Below are positions 10,669 through 22,745 of a stretch of DNA of 64,000 bases, piece by piece (position 1 is the stretch's first letter; the number at the start of each line of letters is the position of its first letter). Source of the stretch: Hortaea werneckii (lineage: Eukaryota; Ascomycota; Dothideomycetes; Mycosphaerellales; Teratosphaeriaceae); assembly GCA_037044905.1 (NCBI GenBank), contig JBAOKB010000159.1, positions 434,001 through 498,000 of the forward strand. The letters run 5' to 3'. Under the pieces are notes generated by a model. It was given only the letters and a program-made list of their open reading frames with translations, was not told the origin of the DNA and did no database searches. Position numbers and translations under genes: made by a program.

Positions 10669-13063
10669 ATGGACTCCGGTAGTGGGAATACTCCTGGGTC
10701 GAGACCGAGTGTGCTGGAAGCTGGCCGACAGGACTCCAACCAGTCCTATGGGGAGTCGCAGACAGATGGAGCCGGGTCAGGGCACATCACTATCCCTGAG
10801 CCCCAACGACCCAGCTTGCCCAAGCGTAACACACTAAGAGGCGAGAGCACGAAGAGTATCAGTGAGGCTTTGCGGCTGGCGAGAACGAGGGAAGAGCAGG
10901 AGACGCTGTTGGGAGACGAAGAGCTGGCCGACGACGATGGCTGCTATCCGCCGCGACAGAGCGATGCACCACGCGTCCCGAACCCGCACCGGACTCTGCC
11001 CATCTACACGACAATTCATAAGATTCGGAGGTTGATCTATGCAAGCATCGGTAGGCACACCCGAAAGAAGCATCATGATGCCTTCAGCGCAAAGGGGAGG
11101 AGATACCAGGTGCTGATACTTTGTGTGGTATATAGACGATCCGTATTCGAACGAACAGCTCAGAAGTCCGCGGATGAACGCGGCTGTCATTCGCCCTCTC
11201 GTGGATCACATTTACGACCCAGATGACGTCTCCATCATTTACTGTCTGCTGGTGAACCGCATCCAGTTTCTTCGCGAGCAGTCTTACCAAGCCCACCATC
11301 AGACGGTGAACATTACCCGCGCCAACGTATGCGAGCTGATCGCCTCCCGTGTACTGCGTCGTTTCGACGAAGACCATGAAGGGCGAGAGGGTCTGCTCAA
11401 GGTGGCAAACGTGCTGGTTGCCGGGTTTGAACCTTTCCAGGGCGCACCACGACAGGTGCTCCAGGATACCCGCAACCCACTCCATTGGTCTGTCCGCTGG
11501 AAGCTCGCTCGCCCAGAGTACAACAACATGCTCACCGCGCTCGAGGTCGCCATCGTGTCGGAAGCTAAGAGCTTCCTCGCTTCGTCCGCGTGCCAGCGAA
11601 TCGTTGACAACGTCTATCGCGGGCGTATCATCTACACCCCTACGTCCTTCATCGATATCCTCCCAGACCATTACAAGAACCGCGGTATCTCCCTTTACGA
11701 TCCGCGTAAAGCCCCGCTGCTGAACCAGTACCGTCTCATCGTCCCGCGCACCCGGAACTGGATTGAAGTTGGGCAGTTCATGCTCCTTCTCTTGCTGTAC
11801 ATCCTCACCATGATCAACAAAGCCGACACGATTGGACCCTCGCACCTAGCTTTTAGCATCTACGAGCTCGCGTTCATCATCTATGCCTTCGGCTGGACGC
11901 TCGACGAGATCGCCTCCATCCTCGAACACGGCTGGACGGTGCACACCGAAAACCTGTGGTCCTTCCTCGACATCGCCTTCGTCGTCATCTTCTCCGCCTA
12001 CTTTAGCGTGCGCATGCACGGCTTGATGGTCAACGACGGCGAATGGAGCAAGCTCTCCCTCGACCTCCTCAGCGTCGCTATGCCCGTCATGCTGCCCCGG
12101 CTCGCCTTCTGCCTCATGCCGGAGAACATGCTCTTCATCTCCCTCCGCGCCATGATGGCCGACTTCACATTCCTCACCATCCTGGCCGCCTGGTGCTTCG
12201 GCGGCTTCCTGATCGCCATGCGCTGGCTCAGCGAGGGCGCCGACGGCCTCGTCCACGGGCACCACCCCATGACCATCGCCAAATGGATGCTGTGGATCTG
12301 GTTCGGGCTCGACGGGACGGGCGTCCAACGCTCGGTCGATTTCCACTGGTTCCTCGGCCCCGCCCTCATGATCACCTTCGCCTTCCTCGGCAACACCTTG
12401 TTCCTCACCATCCTCGTCGCCATGCTGAGCAACACCTACCAGAACCTGGCCCAGAACGCCACGGCCGAGATCCAATTCCGCCGCGCCGTCCTCACCTTCG
12501 AAGGCGTCAAGTCCGACTCCCTCTTCGCCTACCGACCCCCCTTCAACGTCCTCGCCCTCATCCTCCTCCTCCCGATGAAATGGTGTCTGACGCCACGCTG
12601 GTTCCACAAAGTCAACATCACCGCGGTACGGGTCCTCAACGCCCCGATCCTCTGCCTCGTCTCGCTCTACGAGCGCAAGTACCTCTGGAAACGCTCGCGC
12701 TACCTCTCCCCGCCGCGCAAGCACACCTGGCTGCACATGTGGGAGCGGTTCGGCGCGCACGGCGATCTCCAGGCGGTCTTCGACACGGAGCCCCCGCAGG
12801 AGATCGTGGACGAGATGGACGATATCGACGATGTCCTAGGTGAAGGGGAAGGCTGGGATGGGAACGGTGGGTACATTGGCATGTTGAGGGCGAGACGGGG
12901 GAGTCGCACGGTGAGTGAAGGGAGTGGGGTTTGGGGTTCGCGGAATATCAGTCGCGATCCGGGGATTCGTGGCTTGGGTCAGAGTTGGCGGAGTGGTGGT
13001 GCGAGGCGGCGGAGGAGTACGATGAGGAGTGATACTTTGCCTGTTGATGGCGCTGAAGTATGA
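10669..13063 (+). CDS. yvc1: TRPY-type vacuolar cation channel Yvc1
   Basis: Yvc1 is the fungal TRP channel that releases Ca2+ from the vacuole on stretch or osmotic shock. Two exons (10669-11050, 11136-13063) are joined in phase 1 across an 85-nt intron with an ATATAG acceptor, giving 769 residues. The N-terminus is cytosolic and polar. RPLVDHIYDPDDVSIIYCLL and the ANVLVAGFEPFQGAP segment are typical of fungal TRPY proteins. Hydrophobic segments follow (FMLLLLLYILTMI, ELAFIIYAFGWTL, LWSFLDIAFVVIFSAYF, FTFLTILAAWCFGGFLIAM, WIWFGLDG, MITFAFLGNTLFLTILVAML), consistent with six helices and a pore loop. An acidic patch near the C-terminus (PPQEIVDEMDDIDDVLGEGE) may take part in Ca2+ sensing, as proposed for yeast Yvc1. 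The frame is intact. Confidence 0.9.
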
Positions 13064-13272
13064 AAGCAATATAGAATACAGAAGCTTTTTTTCGTTGAAT
13101 GTTTACATTCAACACTCTATCCAGGTGCGATCTTTCGTTTATAGCATGAACCCTACTAACCACATTTCGCGCGTCTGTAATGAAATTTACTACCGAAGAC
13201 AACCCAAGTACATACCCTGCTCAGAACGCAACAACCACCCTTGGACTCCTCGACATGCGTATATATCGCTGA

Positions 13273-16060
13273 TCAATCATCCCACGCCCGCCAGGCGCCA
13301 CACGTCACCCCATCCGGCTGATCAACCAGAAGCTCCACTCCAAACCGCTCCTCCTGCGCCTCGGCACTGACATACATCCTCTCCAGCACCAACCACAGAT
13401 CCCCCGGAAACCGCTGCAGATCCGCAGGACTGATATCGACGTCGTCCGTGCGGACCCCGTTGGAACTGTCGGCGAAGTCGCCGCCTCCCGAAGTGACGTG
13501 AAGCCGACGCGAGGGCATCAGTTCGTGGCCGGGCCCGCTACGGCTTGCGCTCTCGATGCTCAGCCGGATCAGGGAGCGATTGGAAGGCGAGCTGCGCTGC
13601 GCGCTGGGTTCGCGGTCGGCGAGGAAGCGCGCGACGGCGTAGAGCTTGATTAGGCGTTTTGGTGCCAGCGGAGCGGCGAGTACGGATTGCCCTCGTTGGA
13701 AGACGGCAGGGCTTAGCTGTTCCTTGATCCTGCCTGCGCCTTCTCGCGGCAATAGTTTGACCTCGGTAGGTTGGCTGGAGTCCACGCGGAGGGTGAAGTC
13801 GCCGAGCTGCTGGGCTTCGAAGGTGCTGCAGATGATGGTGTACTGGCCCGGTTCGAGGGCGGAGAATTCGGCGAGACAGCATCCGCGGCGGTAGTCGCGG
13901 CTGTCGAAGACGATGTCGCGACTGCGGATGGCGTGGATGCGGAGGCCGTTGCTGTGGACCAGCTTGACGTGGACGTTGAGCTCATCGTTAGCGGCCTCGA
14001 GGAGTAAGCTGATGCTCGTGGGTTGCGAGACGGCGATGGAGAACTGGGGGTTGGTGGAGTAGAATGGGCTATGGGCGTTGCCGCCTGCCGTGTCTTTTGT
14101 CCAGGCCGAGCAAAGCGTACGGGCATACTGATACTTAGCCGTAGCGTCTGTTAAGGCGAGAGCGGCATTGCTGAAGATCGAAAGGGTAAAGGTGTGCTCT
14201 GTAGGAAGAAGATCTTGCTCCAACGGCACGATGGTATATGGTACACCTGCCTCACAGTCTTCGAGCTTGAGTAGAGTCTGGGGGCTGTCCACGAACCAGC
14301 CTTTTTCAATATATTTATCGGCAAGCATCACCCTGCGACCTTGCGATTTGAAAGCGGCAAAAGAAATGTGTCCGCTCAAGTCGATGTCTGCTCCGCCACT
14401 TGCAATCTCTTCTTCGTTTGCATCCATCTGGACTGTGTTCTTGAAGTGTCGCCACAGTAATATCCATACTGCACCTGATTTGGTTGGTGTGATTGCAAAT
14501 TGTGGATGCGAGGTCAAGCTTGCGAACCGATTTCGAGGCTTGTGATAGCTCTGCTCTGAGGTGCTGAGGTTCCAGGCAAAGTGTACGTCCTGTCTATGCG
14601 CAAAAAGGCCGGGGTTCCAATTGAGATAGATGGAGTCGAAATTCTGCAGAACATTGTCGAGATCCATCCAAAAGGTTCCTGGTGACAATTCCTCGTCTGC
14701 ATTCAGAAGATCTCGTGATGATTGAGCAGGCCTGACATCTGAGTCTATATCCTCTGACCCATGCTCTCCGGCCTGACTGCTTACGTCTTGGTTATTGTAT
14801 TCCTCGCGTTTAAATCTGCCACGCCAGCTCGTGCCTTCACACCATGGATTTTTGATCAGAAGCAATCGCTGCCCGTCAATCTCACGCAGGTCCAATACAG
14901 AGTAGTCGTGTTCACTCGCCAATCCCAGCTCCCGTTCAGTTTTCGGCGACATTCTCCCAGTGCCCATGGTAACCAATACATCGCCGTAGCTGAAGGAGCT
15001 GGACACCCGTTTCCAAAATCTGTCCGGTTCGAGTTCATCGGACTGCAAGAAAACCTGTTCAGGTATCCATCCAGTGATGATCCACAGATCCGTTCCGCTG
15101 TTACTTCCGGGAAAATCGTAGCCCCCCGGACTTTGAGGTAAGCCTTCTCGAGCAGGGCTGGCCATAAAAGACCCGGATTATGCCGATCGACAACGTGGAT
15201 GACTCTATTGGTCTTACTGACCGGAAGTCTGTCGTCGATGACTACCTTTCGATAACAACCGTTGAAATTCATCCGCACAACATACTTCCCGTTTTTGGAC
15301 ATGATCGGATGGCCACTTGTATCATCGTAGGGGTAGACTACAGCTCGCAAGATCTTGGCATGGCCTCGCTCGGCTCTCGCGATGCCTGAGCAGAGTGATG
15401 CAACAACGGAGCAGTCAGTAGCGGCATCCTGTACGAGATCAATTTTGCGGGAGTAGGTCATCGATGGACCTAAATGGTTACGGTCACCCGGAAACCAAGT
15501 CGGAGGCGGCAAAGCTTCATGAGGCCTCTTCCAGTCATCCAACACGTCCTCTTGGAACTCAGAGAGCGTGAGCTCAGAATCGTCCCTGCGGCCCATTAGC
15601 GGGGAGGGTAAGATGCAACAAGTGTGAGGGCAGCGTACTCGTACAAGCCCTCGCCATCCTTCAATTCAAATTCACTCTCGTCGGGCGGGTTGGACCAAGG
15701 CGGGAATTTAAAGCCGTTCAAATAGCCAGCTTTGAGGAGCAATATCTGCTCGCGATTGGGCAATCGTCTTGAGGATTTGGGCTCCTTCAACATGCGTGCT
15801 CCATTCGTAGGAGGATGAACCCGGCTGTCGCCATGCTGGTTTACAGAGGACGAGGTTGATTGTGTTAGCTCGTGCCTCCAATTTGGGTTGAATTTGATCT
15901 TTTCGGCGTCTTGTAACAATTGATTGAATCTTGTGGATAGTAGTGCTTTCTCGTTCGGGTCAGTGCTCAGCTTCAATGCTTGCATAGAAGTCTCAGCCGC
16001 CTTGATGGCTGTCTCTAAGGCCTCGTCCTCGGCCGGTCGACCGTAATAGCTGCTCGACAT
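13273..16060 (-). CDS. palB: Calpain-like cysteine protease PalB/Rim13 (one frame break)
   Basis: PalB cleaves the transcription factor PacC in response to alkaline pH, acting with ESCRT components. Exon 1 (16060-15639) encodes an N-terminal MIT-type helical region. A 53-nt intron at 15638-15586 (GTACGC donor, CTAAT branch site, GCAG acceptor) leads to the protease core. The catalytic triad is visible: Cys199 in TDCSVVASL, His367 in SEHDYSVLDL and Asn387 in LLIKNPW. Downstream regions match the beta-sandwich domains of the family. At about 15122-15127 the run of six C (G on the coding strand) must be seven to read KVRGGYDFPGSNSGTD, so one base appears to be missing. Joined length is about 911 residues. 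It is convergent with yvc1 and divergent from the carrier gene. Confidence 0.88.
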
Positions 16061-16625
16061 GATTGTCGGCGCTATCTCGAGGCGTCCTGTGGTCTTGGCT
16101 CATGATTCTCCATTCAGCATGCAACAGCTGGACGCTGTTCGATCACTGCTCCATCTTCGGCCGACCCGGACTTAGCGTGACGGTCGGATTGCGGATGAGG
16201 TGAAGTGGTCATTTAGCTTGGCACGTGAAGTCGATCAAAACGCTCGGTGACGTTAAACACCCGGCAACCGAAGCTGAGGCCAAGCGCTATGGGAGCCGAG
16301 CTGCGGCTCTCACTGTCTCACATCAGCCGAGGTCCAGGATTTGGGTGTGCCGACCGAGATGCGACAAATTGAAGATGGCGGCGGCCGAAAGGCTTCTTCG
16401 CTCAGCAAGGCCGTGAAAGATATCGGGTAGTGTAGGCATCGATCTCGCTTCTGTTCAACACCACCATCCGCTTGTACAATGAGATAGATCCCATTGTCTA
16501 ACGCCGCACATCTCAAGCTCCGTCTGCCTCGCCAATCTAGGCCTCGGCTATCTTGCAACGCATTAATCACAGCTCTAGCAACGAGCTCTTCCTACACGAC
16601 GAGACATCTTACCAGGGTATAAGAA
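16061..16625. other. Divergent promoter region palB / peroxisomal carrier
   Basis: 565 bp between the starts of palB (-) and the carrier (+). No gene is evident; short frames on both strands lack domains. Confidence 0.6.
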
Positions 16626-17694
16626 ATGTCGGCCAAGAATGAAGTGCCCCCTGGGGTCTGGCCATCGCAGGCTCTACTGGTGCCGTCCTGGCCAACGCGT
16701 TGGTTTACCCGCTGGATATAGTCAAGACCCGTCTCCAAGTCCAGGTCAAGCAGCATGCCTCCGATCCTGATGTCTCGGCCCATACCACGAACGAGCGGCA
16801 CTACAATGGCACGATGCACGCTATCATGTCCATCATGGAGGACGAAGGGGTCTCAGGATTATACAGCGGAATGGTGGGGTCGCTTCTCGGTGTGTCAAGC
16901 ACCAACTTTGCATACTTCTACTGGTATAGCACAGTTCGGACTGTATACCTGACGAGGCTGGATAAAAGCGGTGGCAAGCTGTCCACGGCTGTGGAATTGA
17001 GTTTGGGGGCAGTCGCAGGTGCATTGGCACAGCTGTTCACTATTCCAATCGCAGTGGTGACCACAAGACAGCAGACCCAGCCCAAGGGCGACAAGAAAGG
17101 CATGTTGGCTACAGCTAAAGAGGTCATAGACGGCGAAGATGGGTGGACTGGCTTGTGGAGGGGCATGAAGGCAAGCTTGGTGCTGGTGGTGAATCCGGCT
17201 ATCACATACGGCGCATATCAGAGGCTGAAAGATGTGCTCTACCCCAACAAGGTCAACCTTAGGGCTCATGAAGCATTCTGTAAGTTTTCCGTACATTCAA
17301 TCTGGAATTACGGGCGAGCTAACTCTCATCCCTTACAGTGCTTGGTGCTCTCTCAAAGGCCATGGCAACAATCGCGACCCAACCATTGATTGTTGCCAAA
17401 GTCGGCCTCCAGTCCCGTCCGCCACCAGCGAGGCAAGGCAAGCCATTCCGCTCCTTCCTCGAGGTCATGCAGTACATCATCCAAAAGGAGGGCCCCCTCG
17501 GACTGTACAAGGGTGTCGCGCCCCAGATCCTGAAGGGTCTCCTGGTACAAGGTATCCTCATGATGACCAAGGAGCGGATGGAGCTGCTTTTCGTGCTGCT
17601 GTTTAGATATGTCAGGCAGGTGAAGAAGGAGAAGCTGGCACAACTTGCCGATGTCGCAGCCAGGAAGGCTGCTGAGGCGAAAGCTTCTGCTTGA
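16626..17694 (+). CDS. ANT1: Peroxisomal adenine nucleotide carrier (mitochondrial carrier family)
   Basis: Ant1/PMP34-type carriers exchange ATP for AMP across the peroxisomal membrane to feed fatty-acid activation. Three carrier repeats are present: YPLDIVKTRLQVQ, then IPIAVVTTRQQTQ, then TQPLIVAKVGLQS. The latter two variants are characteristic of the peroxisomal branch. A 59-nt intron at 17280-17338 (GTAAGT to TTACAG) joins F-L-L-G-A-L in phase 1. The N-terminus MSAKNEVPP must shift frame to reach WGLAIAGSTGAVLANALVYPLD; the C5 run at 16647-16651 needs one more C. The C-terminus is a Lys/Ala-rich helix. Joined length is 336 residues. Confidence 0.87.
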
Positions 17695-17914
17695 AGTGAT
17701 CGGAAGAACCACAAGTTGGATTTCTTAATTTGCTTTCATCAGCGAGCGGGCGTTTTGGGGAAGTGCACGAGATGCACATTTGCAAGCTGTTGTCTGGGTT
17801 TCAGTCGCCACTTGGGGGTATATACAGTGTACATGAGGGAAATCGTGTGCCGCCTTTCCATTGAATCGCCTACTGCTAGTCCGAAGTCCTGCGTCTCTCC
17901 ATGTTGTTACACAC

Positions 17915-18424
17915 TCATTTCTTGCTCTTGACCTCCTCCTCCAGGGTCTTTACGTAGCTTTCTATCCTCTGCACGGCTGATTGGAGTGCCTAGGTATCAA
18001 ATTAGTACATGCATCGAGCTGCAGGCTGGGTGGTTTTGGGCATACGTAGATGTCCTCTGTCAACAGCTCGTTGGAGACCTTGTACTCGTCAATCACGTAG
18101 TAGTAGAGCGCGCTGCCAGCCAAGACCGAGCCTGCGAGAAAGCCAAAGAGACTGTCAAGAAGCACACAGTGTCAGCTCGTTTTTGCCGAGGCCATTTTGG
18201 TGCAATGCTTGAGATTGCAGAGATCGCCTTGCGCGTGCTCGCAGGGAGACTTACGAGCCTCGGAAAGCTCCCACTGGCTTCTTTGTCGCCGTGGCATCGG
18301 CCAACAGCGTCCGGCTCGATTGGAATTGTCTCCGTGCTTGTTGTGAGATGCTCGGCTTGGATGACACGGGCGCAGGGCGGAAGGCGGCGAGGTTTCGAAC
18401 GGCAAAGGGTACTCTGGCAGCCAT
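17915..18424 (-). CDS. Small mitochondrial-type membrane protein, 116 aa
   Basis: Three exons (18424-18255, 18151-18046, 17989-17915) splice cleanly with GTAAGT/GACAG and GTATGC/CTAG sites. The N-terminus (MAARVPFAVRNLAAFRPAP) is basic, without acidic residues, and fits a mitochondrial presequence. A KKPVGAFRGS segment precedes one membrane helix (LFGFLAGSVLAGSALYYYVI). A conserved stretch EYKVSNELLTEDIY follows, then a short C-terminal coiled coil (LQSAVQRIESYVKTLEEEV). It resembles an uncharacterised conserved fungal family. A role in an inner-membrane complex is only inference. The 391-bp upstream region is shared with the TFIIIC gene. Confidence 0.82.
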
Positions 18425-18815
18425 GTTTGCGGGATGTATGCAGGCTTCGTTTACACTGCAGTCGGCGAAGTGGAGGTAAGTGCTTACTGTGTATGCCAAT
18501 CGATGTTCAGCTTCCTGAGGTGACCGGAGCTCCCGTCCAGCTTGGGACCTTGGGAACGCCTGGCGGGACGCAGCTGCGGAACCGGCTGTCACCAACGTCA
18601 CGTGCTTTGGCGCTACCTTTAAGCTTAAATTTAGCTGCATCTAAGGTCTGCAACTCAGCAACACCTTCTTCTTTGGTCCACTTATAGCAACATCTACAGA
18701 CAAGTCCCGCCTTTTCTTTCATCCCCAGCTCTGGACTCGCTGCCGGTGCTCATGACCGAAGCACCGCCAAGGAAGCTGGGAGGCTTTGTCTTCTGTGACG
18801 GGTGACACTGGCATA
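18425..18815. promoter_or_regulatory. Bidirectional upstream region, mitochondrial protein / TFIIIC
   Basis: 391 bp separate two divergent start codons, so the promoters overlap or are shared. The TFIIIC side carries a short upstream reading frame (18752-18805). Confidence 0.5.
18752..18805 (+). promoter_or_regulatory. Upstream ORF before the TFIIIC subunit
   Basis: An ATG at 18752 opens a 17-codon frame closed by TGA ten bases before the ATG at 18816. If the transcript starts upstream of it, it would lower or regulate translation of the main frame. Confidence 0.4.
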
Positions 18816-21800
18816 ATGGATGCGGCTCAGGCCTATTTTGACGGAGCCCCCACGGACTATGATTATGATCCCGATGAGTACGATGAGGATGGATCTGCTG
18901 CCTCGGAAGATTGGTCTTCCGACGGAGAGGCTGGAGAGGAGGAAGAAGACGAAGACGACGCCACCCCATCGTTAGGACAGCATGGGGACCAAATGTATCC
19001 TGACAACTTTCTGATGAACCTGGACCCCAGACTCGCCCAGGAGTCCGTTGCTCAATCTTCTGCTAATGCGGCAAATGCCCCGGACCAACAACCTTCAACG
19101 GAGTCTGTCCTGTCCGAAGCCATGAATTACGCCGCCCAAGCATCGGCATACTGGAGCAATGCAAAGAATCTCGGCTTTGGTGAAGACCAGCCCGAGCAAC
19201 AGCCCGTCGACAACCTTATTGCCGGTGCGCCAATGCAGAACGAGTTCTACCAGCCCATGGACGATGAGGCATTGGACGACATCATGTCGGACCCTGCATT
19301 ACTTGGGCTGAACGAAATGGACATGGCCGCTCCCTCGGAGGTTTCCCCGCCGCCACGCTCAAGAGGGCGAGGACGTCCACGCGGATCTCGCAGTGAGCGT
19401 GGCGATAGAGGGCAGCGTGCGAGAGGGAGATCACGTGGCTGGAAATGGGCTATTGCTGGCACCGAGTGGGACAGAAGGAAGCAGAAGGCCGAAGAGAAAG
19501 CTAGGGAGAACGCAGCTCGAGGCGTTCGTCGTGGGCGCAAACGTGGTGGTCGCGGTCCCGGTAGACCGGTTGGCGGGAGTAATCCTGCTGATCCCGGAAT
19601 AGAGTACAAGGAGCATCAGACGAAGGCGACACAGGCCTGGATGGACGGTGATCTAGAGCTAGCACTGGATGAAGCTCGCAAGGCGGTACAGGCTAACCCG
19701 AGGTGTTCACCGCGCATATGTTGCTATCCGAGATCTTAGCCAAAATTGGACGAGAGCAAGATGCCGTCGCAGCATTGATGTCAGGGGCCAATACCAGACA
19801 GGATGCTGGAGTCTGGAATCAGGTAGCAGAGCGGACTCTGCGTTTGGCAGGTGACAACCCTTCCGAGCAATATCGAAGCCAGGCCCTTTTTGCGTACAGC
19901 CATGCCTTGAGACTTTCATCAAGACGTCATGGTGATCACATGGATGAGGTCAACCAGTACATTGCACGTTGTGGCAAGCGAGACATGTCGTTGGAACTGA
20001 ACGATTTCAACGAAGCCAGAATGCAATGTGCAGGGATGTTACGCCTTCGCCCGATTGACATGGACAATGTTAGACTCTTCGCTGAGCTTTGTGCAGAATC
20101 GGGGGGTACAGGAGAGTACTGGCGTGCCAGAGAGGCGTACGAGAGAGCCTTTAAACTTCTCGACCAAGAGGGAAATGACCTGGGTGAGCCGGAAGACGCA
20201 TGGTCCCACGTCAATATCTACATGGAAATTCTGGATCGCATCAACACTCCTACTACCGGGCCAAGCTTCTTCGATCAGCCAAAGAACTACAGACATGCTC
20301 TTGTGAAGCTTCGCCAGTTGGCGCGTTGGATCTTAGGACGTAAGGATGAACCCTTCTGGGACACTTTCGAAGACGATGATAGAGAGTGGGACTGCACACA
20401 TGAGCGGCGAGCATATGTTGCAGAATTCCAGCAAGGTCGGACAAGCCGTGACAGAGCGCAATTCGGAGACGGCTTGCCTATTGAGCTTCGTGTGAAGCTC
20501 GGTCTCCTTCGCATCAAGCTTGGTACGCCGTCTCACGAGGAGGGCTTGCGGCATTTGGATCACTTAATGCAGCAGAGCGACCATGCAGATGCTTATTACG
20601 ACCTATTCGTGCATGTGTGTGACACTCTTCGGGGAAACCTGCTGTGGGATCATGCTTTGAAATTTTATGGGGCGGTCCAAGAGGTGCTAGAAGTGAACGA
20701 TGAGTCTTTCTTCCTCGGCATGGCACAATGCTACGCAGAGACTGAGAAGTATGGCGACGCAGAAGACACCTACCGTGCGCTTATCAGCAGTCACCCACAA
20801 AAAGTGCAGGCCCGTATCGAACTTGCCAAGCTCTACGAAAAGCAAGGTTGGAAGGAGGAGGCGCTACCTCTGATCAAGGAGGTCATCAAAATGGGCCACA
20901 AATCCAAAATTGTCAAGAACGGTCTCCTACCACACAATCGCGAGCCCCCGAAGCCCAAGAAAACTGAGCCGAAAAAGCCTAAAGCTCCCAAGAAGCCAAA
21001 GTCAAAACCAGCACGAAGGTCTAGTCACGCATCTCCGCCACCGACCACGCAATATCCGCAGCCGCTGCAACAAGCACCCGAACCGTACGATATGGTTCCG
21101 ACTGTGCCCCATGCCGATCTTCAAGAACATCCGCAGAGAGACGAGTCGTCACATCCCAGTCGCCAAGAATCACCATCTGCATCGGAGGCTCCGAAGGTTG
21201 GAAAATCCAGGAAATCGGCTGCGCGGCCGAGAAAGACTTACTACGTTAACAATCGTCTGCAGAAGATCCAGCTTCAGGCAGACAGTGTCGCAGACAATTG
21301 GGAAGTTGTGCAGATGCACTGGCCGGCATTGGAATTAGGATATGACCAAGTTGCTATAACACAGTGGACAGACGCTGCAGTTGCATTATTGCAGGCTTTC
21401 TGTGAAATGGATGCTTTCTTTCCCGCAAGGAGAGATAAGCGCACCCGGAAACAGGAATTCAATGGCTATGTTCGGAATCATAGAAGTTGGGATGATCAAG
21501 CTAGCGAGAGTCAGAAGGAGGCAAATACGCTTTTTGAACGGCTCCGCAGTCAAAGGGAGGACGCTGACGATGTCGAGTACACGGGAACGGTTCATCAGGC
21601 CAAACCTCTTCCTCCATCTACCCCTCGCGAGTTCCACGGCATTACCTTTCCAGAGTGGCACCATCTTTTCGTTGACTTGGCCCTACAATACGCCAACGTC
21701 GGAGCGCAGGATCGGTGCCTTTTCGTCTTGAAGAGTGTTCTTTTCCGGGCAAACGTTTTCTCCTACGACCCGGTACTGAACAACACTTCCCTGTCAGCCG

Positions 21801-22606
21801 CACTTTGCTGCGCGCTCAAGTTCAACAACAGCTCCCTTATCACAGACATTGGTCGCAAATACATTACCCATGGTGATTATCGAGCTTCTACGCCGTATCA
21901 TCTTCTTGCAGCTACAAGCAGGCTCATTTTCGGCCCTACCGAGTTCAACGCCGGCAGCAACATGAAGTTCATGGCGCGGATGATCAAGAATTTGGATCAT
22001 GCTGTCCTGCCTGAAGAGGTAAGAAACAAGGTCGACTGGGGAAATGCCACACCGGCCCTCAAGAAGAGGCTTGAAAAGTACGGCGAAGACAGTGGCGAAC
22101 TAGACGCTGGTGTGCTGATGGTGTACGGGCACATGCTGGTCATCACTCAGAACATCGGTCTCACGAGTGCCATCTCGTACTACTTGCGCGCCCTAGCTTT
22201 GCAGCCCGACAGCTTCTCTACGAACTTATGCTTAGGGCTGTGCTTCATCCATAACTCCATGAGACGACAGACAGACAACAGGCACTACAACATCCAACAA
22301 GGATTGGCGTTTGTCTACCGATATTACCAACTTAGGACGGCAGACGGTCTGGTCGGCCACATTCAAGAAGCCGAGTACAACGTAGCAAGAATATGGCATT
22401 TATTGGGGTTGACACATCTTGCAGTCTTCGGGTATGAGAAGGTATTGGCCTTGAGCGGCGACGTCAAAGCCGCTGGTGAATTCGAAATCGATCATGAGGC
22501 TGAGGACTTCGCGAAAGAGGCGGCGTTCGCTCTGCAACAAATCTTCGCCTTGGCCGGCAACGAAGAAGCTGCACAAGACATTACAGAGCGGTGGCTTGTG
22601 CTTTGA
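18816..22606 (+). CDS. tfc4: TFIIIC TPR subunit (tau131/Tfc4/Sfc4) with one frame break
   Basis: This subunit of TFIIIC binds upstream of the start site and recruits TFIIIB for RNA polymerase III transcription of tRNA and 5S genes. The N-terminus is very acidic (DYDYDPDEYDEDG and an E/D block). An Arg/Gly-rich basic region follows (SRGRGRPRGSRSERGDRG, GVRRGRKRGGRGPGRPVGG). TPR arrays then run on both sides of a Pro/Lys-rich linker near 20940-21240. The WNQVAERTLRL, RVKLGLLRIKLG and LAQCYAETEKYGDAEDTYRALI-type helices fit the family. A break at 19700 separates VQANP from VFTAHMLLSEI; restoring one G (CCGGAGGTG) reads N-P-E-V-F-T-A-H. Joined length is about 1263 residues, within the expected size. 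Confidence 0.88.
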
Positions 22607-22745
22607 TTTGGTGCGTTTATCTCATGAAGTGCTTTGGTAGATACCCGCATGCGATGGCAATGATTATCCTAACTCCGTCCTGGCGAGTTCTGTATTTCCT
22701 CTCGTTTCTCTGTCGTTAAATGATCTTGATTCTTTCATTTCCAAA

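Noticed and set aside
11846..12760. A 304-codon minus-strand frame inside YVC1
   Set aside because: It is the antisense of the channel's hydrophobic helices and shows the biased Glu/Gly/Asp composition expected of a shadow frame.
12043..12843. A 266-codon Arg/Pro/His-rich plus-strand frame inside YVC1
   Set aside because: It is a shifted reading of the GC-rich YVC1 exon; the channel frame explains the region fully.
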